Of a stretch of 45,906 nucleotides of DNA, positions 44,414-45,906 are shown piece by piece. Each line of letters begins with the position of its first letter. Within the stretch, counting starts at the first letter, position 1. The position numbers and the translations under genes are program-made. The stretch covers positions 1-45,906 of the forward strand of contig JACHTQ010000011.1 in NCBI GenBank assembly GCA_020135845.1, given 5' to 3'. A model generated the notes under the pieces. That model saw nothing but the letters and a program-made list of their open reading frames with translations, did no database searches and was not told the origin of the DNA. Source of the stretch: Campylobacter sp. W0018 (lineage in GTDB: Bacteria > Campylobacterota > Campylobacteria > Campylobacterales > Campylobacteraceae).

Positions 44414-45703
44414 TTAAACCCTAGTTTGTCCTATAAGATTATTTAATCTATCCATTATAGAACCAACAAAAGAATCAATGCTTTCACTACTTGCTTTCCA
44501 GCCATTAGCTTTTGCTTGATTAAACTGATTATCAAACCAAGCTCCACCATAACCTATGTGATTTTGCCATTTAATTCCTTTTTCCATTGCATAAATATCT
44601 GCGTCAAACCAACCATCTTGTGCATAGCCTTTTAATAAACTTGCAAAATCAACCTTGCCTGTCATGATGTCATCTAAGGAAGCTAATGATCCATCAAAGC
44701 TTTCTTTAGCCATAGCTTCTCTAAAAGATTGGATTATAGGGTTAATTTTAGTATCACCACCTGCTAAAACTTCTCCGCCAGAAGCTTTTAAAAAACTCAT
44801 AAATAAATCTTCTTTAGTATAAGTTCCATCTTCATTTTTTGGATAAAATGACATATCAGGATTAAAAGTATCTCTTACACTGTCTTGATCTAAATTTTGA
44901 GTTTGCATACTTTGAGGAGTAAAATCTAATGGCTGTAATCCTAAGCTAATACTTGCAATCGTTCCCAATTGTTCCATTTCATCGTATTGTTCTTGGGTGT
45001 TGTAATAATTTATTATGGTTTGCGTATCTAATCTTTCAAGTGAAGCAAAATCTTTATTTGTATCAGATACACTATATCCTTTAGGCAAACTATTTAAATC
45101 TGCTTCACTAAAACTTGTTTTATTGGTATTGTTAAAAGTATGATTTATAATTTGATTAAATTGATTATAGTATTGTTTAATAGTATTTGCCATATCTATG
45201 TTTGTAAAATAATTACCACTAATCCCTAAATATTCTTTTTTATCTGCAAAAAAATGACTATTCTCATTATATCTTTGAATCTCATCCAAAGTAGATTTAT
45301 GTATCTTAAAATCTTTTGGTAATCCTGCAGCTTCATTAAAATCTTCTCCCATATAACCCTCTTTATCTACACTATAACCATAGGCTGTATTATTACTTAT
45401 ATCTGCTTGTTTGAATTTTAAAGTATAAATAGAGTTTTTAAATTCACTAGATATATCATAATTAGGAGAATTTGTTTTAGTGTAATAGTTTTTATTGATA
45501 TTATTATTAGTAGAATTTAATACTTCACTTCTTATTAAAGTTTGTGAATTTTTATTTTCTATTTCATTTAACTTAGTGACATTTTGTTTTAAGAAAGTAT
45601 TGGCAAAATTTATTTTTGAATTTTCTTTACTTTCTTTATTAGCTTTTGCTTGTGAAAGTATAGAAGTATAATTTGAGTTATCATTGATGCTAAAGATACT
45701 CAT
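44414..45703 (-). CDS. Sigma-54-controlled protein of unknown function, possible flagellar T3SS-exported protein
   Basis: 429 residues, unrecognised. There is no Sec or Tat signal. Residues 1-110 are Asn/Ser/Lys/Thr-rich and probably disordered (SIFSINDNSNYTSILSQAKA at the start). The rest looks folded, with aromatic and acidic helices. The end (SSESIDSFVGSIMDRLNNLI) looks like an amphipathic helix, as in flagellar axial or secreted proteins. AAAGGA lies six bases before the ATG. A perfect sigma-54 promoter stands upstream, so it should be made together with hook-class flagellar genes. Flagellar export is inferred from these two facts only. Confidence 0.8.
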   Translation of the reverse strand: MSIFSINDNSNYTSILSQAKANKESKENSKINFANTFLKQNVTKLNEIENKNSQTLIRSEVLNSTNNNINKNYYTKTNSPNYDISSEFKNSIYTLKFKQADISNNTAYGYSVDKEGYMGEDFNEAAGLPKDFKIHKSTLDEIQRYNENSHFFADKKEYLGISGNYFTNIDMANTIKQYYNQFNQIINHTFNNTNKTSFSEADLNSLPKGYSVSDTNKDFASLERLDTQTIINYYNTQEQYDEMEQLGTIASISLGLQPLDFTPQSMQTQNLDQDSVRDTFNPDMSFYPKNEDGTYTKEDLFMSFLKASGGEVLAGGDTKINPIIQSFREAMAKESFDGSLASLDDIMTGKVDFASLLKGYAQDGWFDADIYAMEKGIKWQNHIGYGGAWFDNQFNQAKANGWKASSESIDSFVGSIMDRLNNLIGQTRV

Positions 45704-45766
45704 ATTATTCCTTTGATTTTAGAATTGTTCTGCCTTCAAATCTAAATATCTTATAAATAAATATAA

Positions 45767-45780
45767 GCAAGAAGTATTCC
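45767..45780 (-). promoter_or_regulatory. Sigma-54 promoter of the 429-residue protein gene
   Basis: On the minus strand TGGAATACTTCTTGCTT: GG (45780-45779), ten bases, GC (45768-45767), with the TTGCTT -12 context typical of Campylobacter. It would start transcription about 50 nt before the ATG at 45703. Confidence 0.85.
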
Positions 45781-45868
45781 ACTTTGGATAAGTTTAAAAG
45801 TTTTTTATTTTTTAATATAATTTAATGATAATGTGTAAATTGGTAAAAAATTAGAATTTATAATTCAA

Positions 45869-45898
45869 TTTAAGATAAATAAGTTTATTTATCTTAAA
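45869..45898. terminator. Hairpin near the right edge
   Basis: Perfect 14-bp arms (TTTAAGATAAATAA and its complement) with a 2-base centre GT. It probably ends a gene lying to the right of the window on the minus strand; AT-rich, so an operator role is also possible. Confidence 0.4.
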
Positions 45899-45906
45899 AA
45901 TTTATC

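Overview
The window is about 30% GC, with short overlapping genes, frequent TTG starts and gene order typical of a thermotolerant Campylobacter. The proteins look like relatives of C. jejuni/C. coli orthologues, and the order glmU-coaBC-uppS...truA and kdsB-thrC-lpxK-nadE...flgS matches my recollection of the Cj0791-Cj0827 part of C. jejuni. Several proteins (for example TruA) seem too divergent from C. jejuni as I remember it, so a sister species is possible. No database search was run.

Layout. 1-2712 (-): the 5' part of a large autotransporter adhesin with about 19 beta-helix repeats. It is out of frame at a nine-G tract and at one or two short T runs, and it continues past the left edge. 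3004-9254 (-): a tightly overlapping housekeeping operon, glmU, coaBC, an unknown gene, uppS, prepilin peptidase, lptF-like, truA. 9414-10160 (+): fliP. 10194-14832 (-): an amino-acid binding protein, then kdsB, thrC, lpxK and nadE. 14897-15811 (+): a metallo-beta-lactamase-fold hydrolase and a small cysteine-motif membrane protein.

15797-23044 is an accessory respiratory module: a two-component system on the minus strand and, divergently, tetrathionate reductase genes ttrB, ttrC and ttrA. The control region holds three helically phased CCCTATTT repeats around a -10 box, a probable operator for the response regulator. 23079-31660 (-): murJ, cysS, an MsbA-like exporter, pyrD, an M16 peptidase, dapA and a FabL-like enoyl reductase. 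31779-37647 (+): a DUF342 flagellar protein, ruvA, ddl, an orphan Phd/YefM-type antitoxin with a 36-bp palindrome in front, a hydrolase and a membrane-anchored murF. 37640-39537 (-): flgS and a PD-(D/E)XK-like protein. 39582-40850 (+): a class V aminotransferase.

40866-41465 (-) holds seven tRNA genes in a tandem duplication (Asp-Val-Glu-Lys and Asp-Val-Lys); the single tRNA-Glu has an abnormal anticodon arm. A GlnP-like permease and a small unknown gene follow. The right end is the most novel part. An outer-membrane barrel gene and a periplasmic C39-like peptidase gene overlap and sit behind an excellent sigma-54 promoter. The convergent neighbour, a 429-residue protein without a Sec signal, also has a perfect GG-N10-GC sigma-54 promoter. 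Since FlgS/FlgR drives sigma-54 in Campylobacter, these three genes look like unrecognised members of the flagellar regulon and may form a small surface or secretion system.
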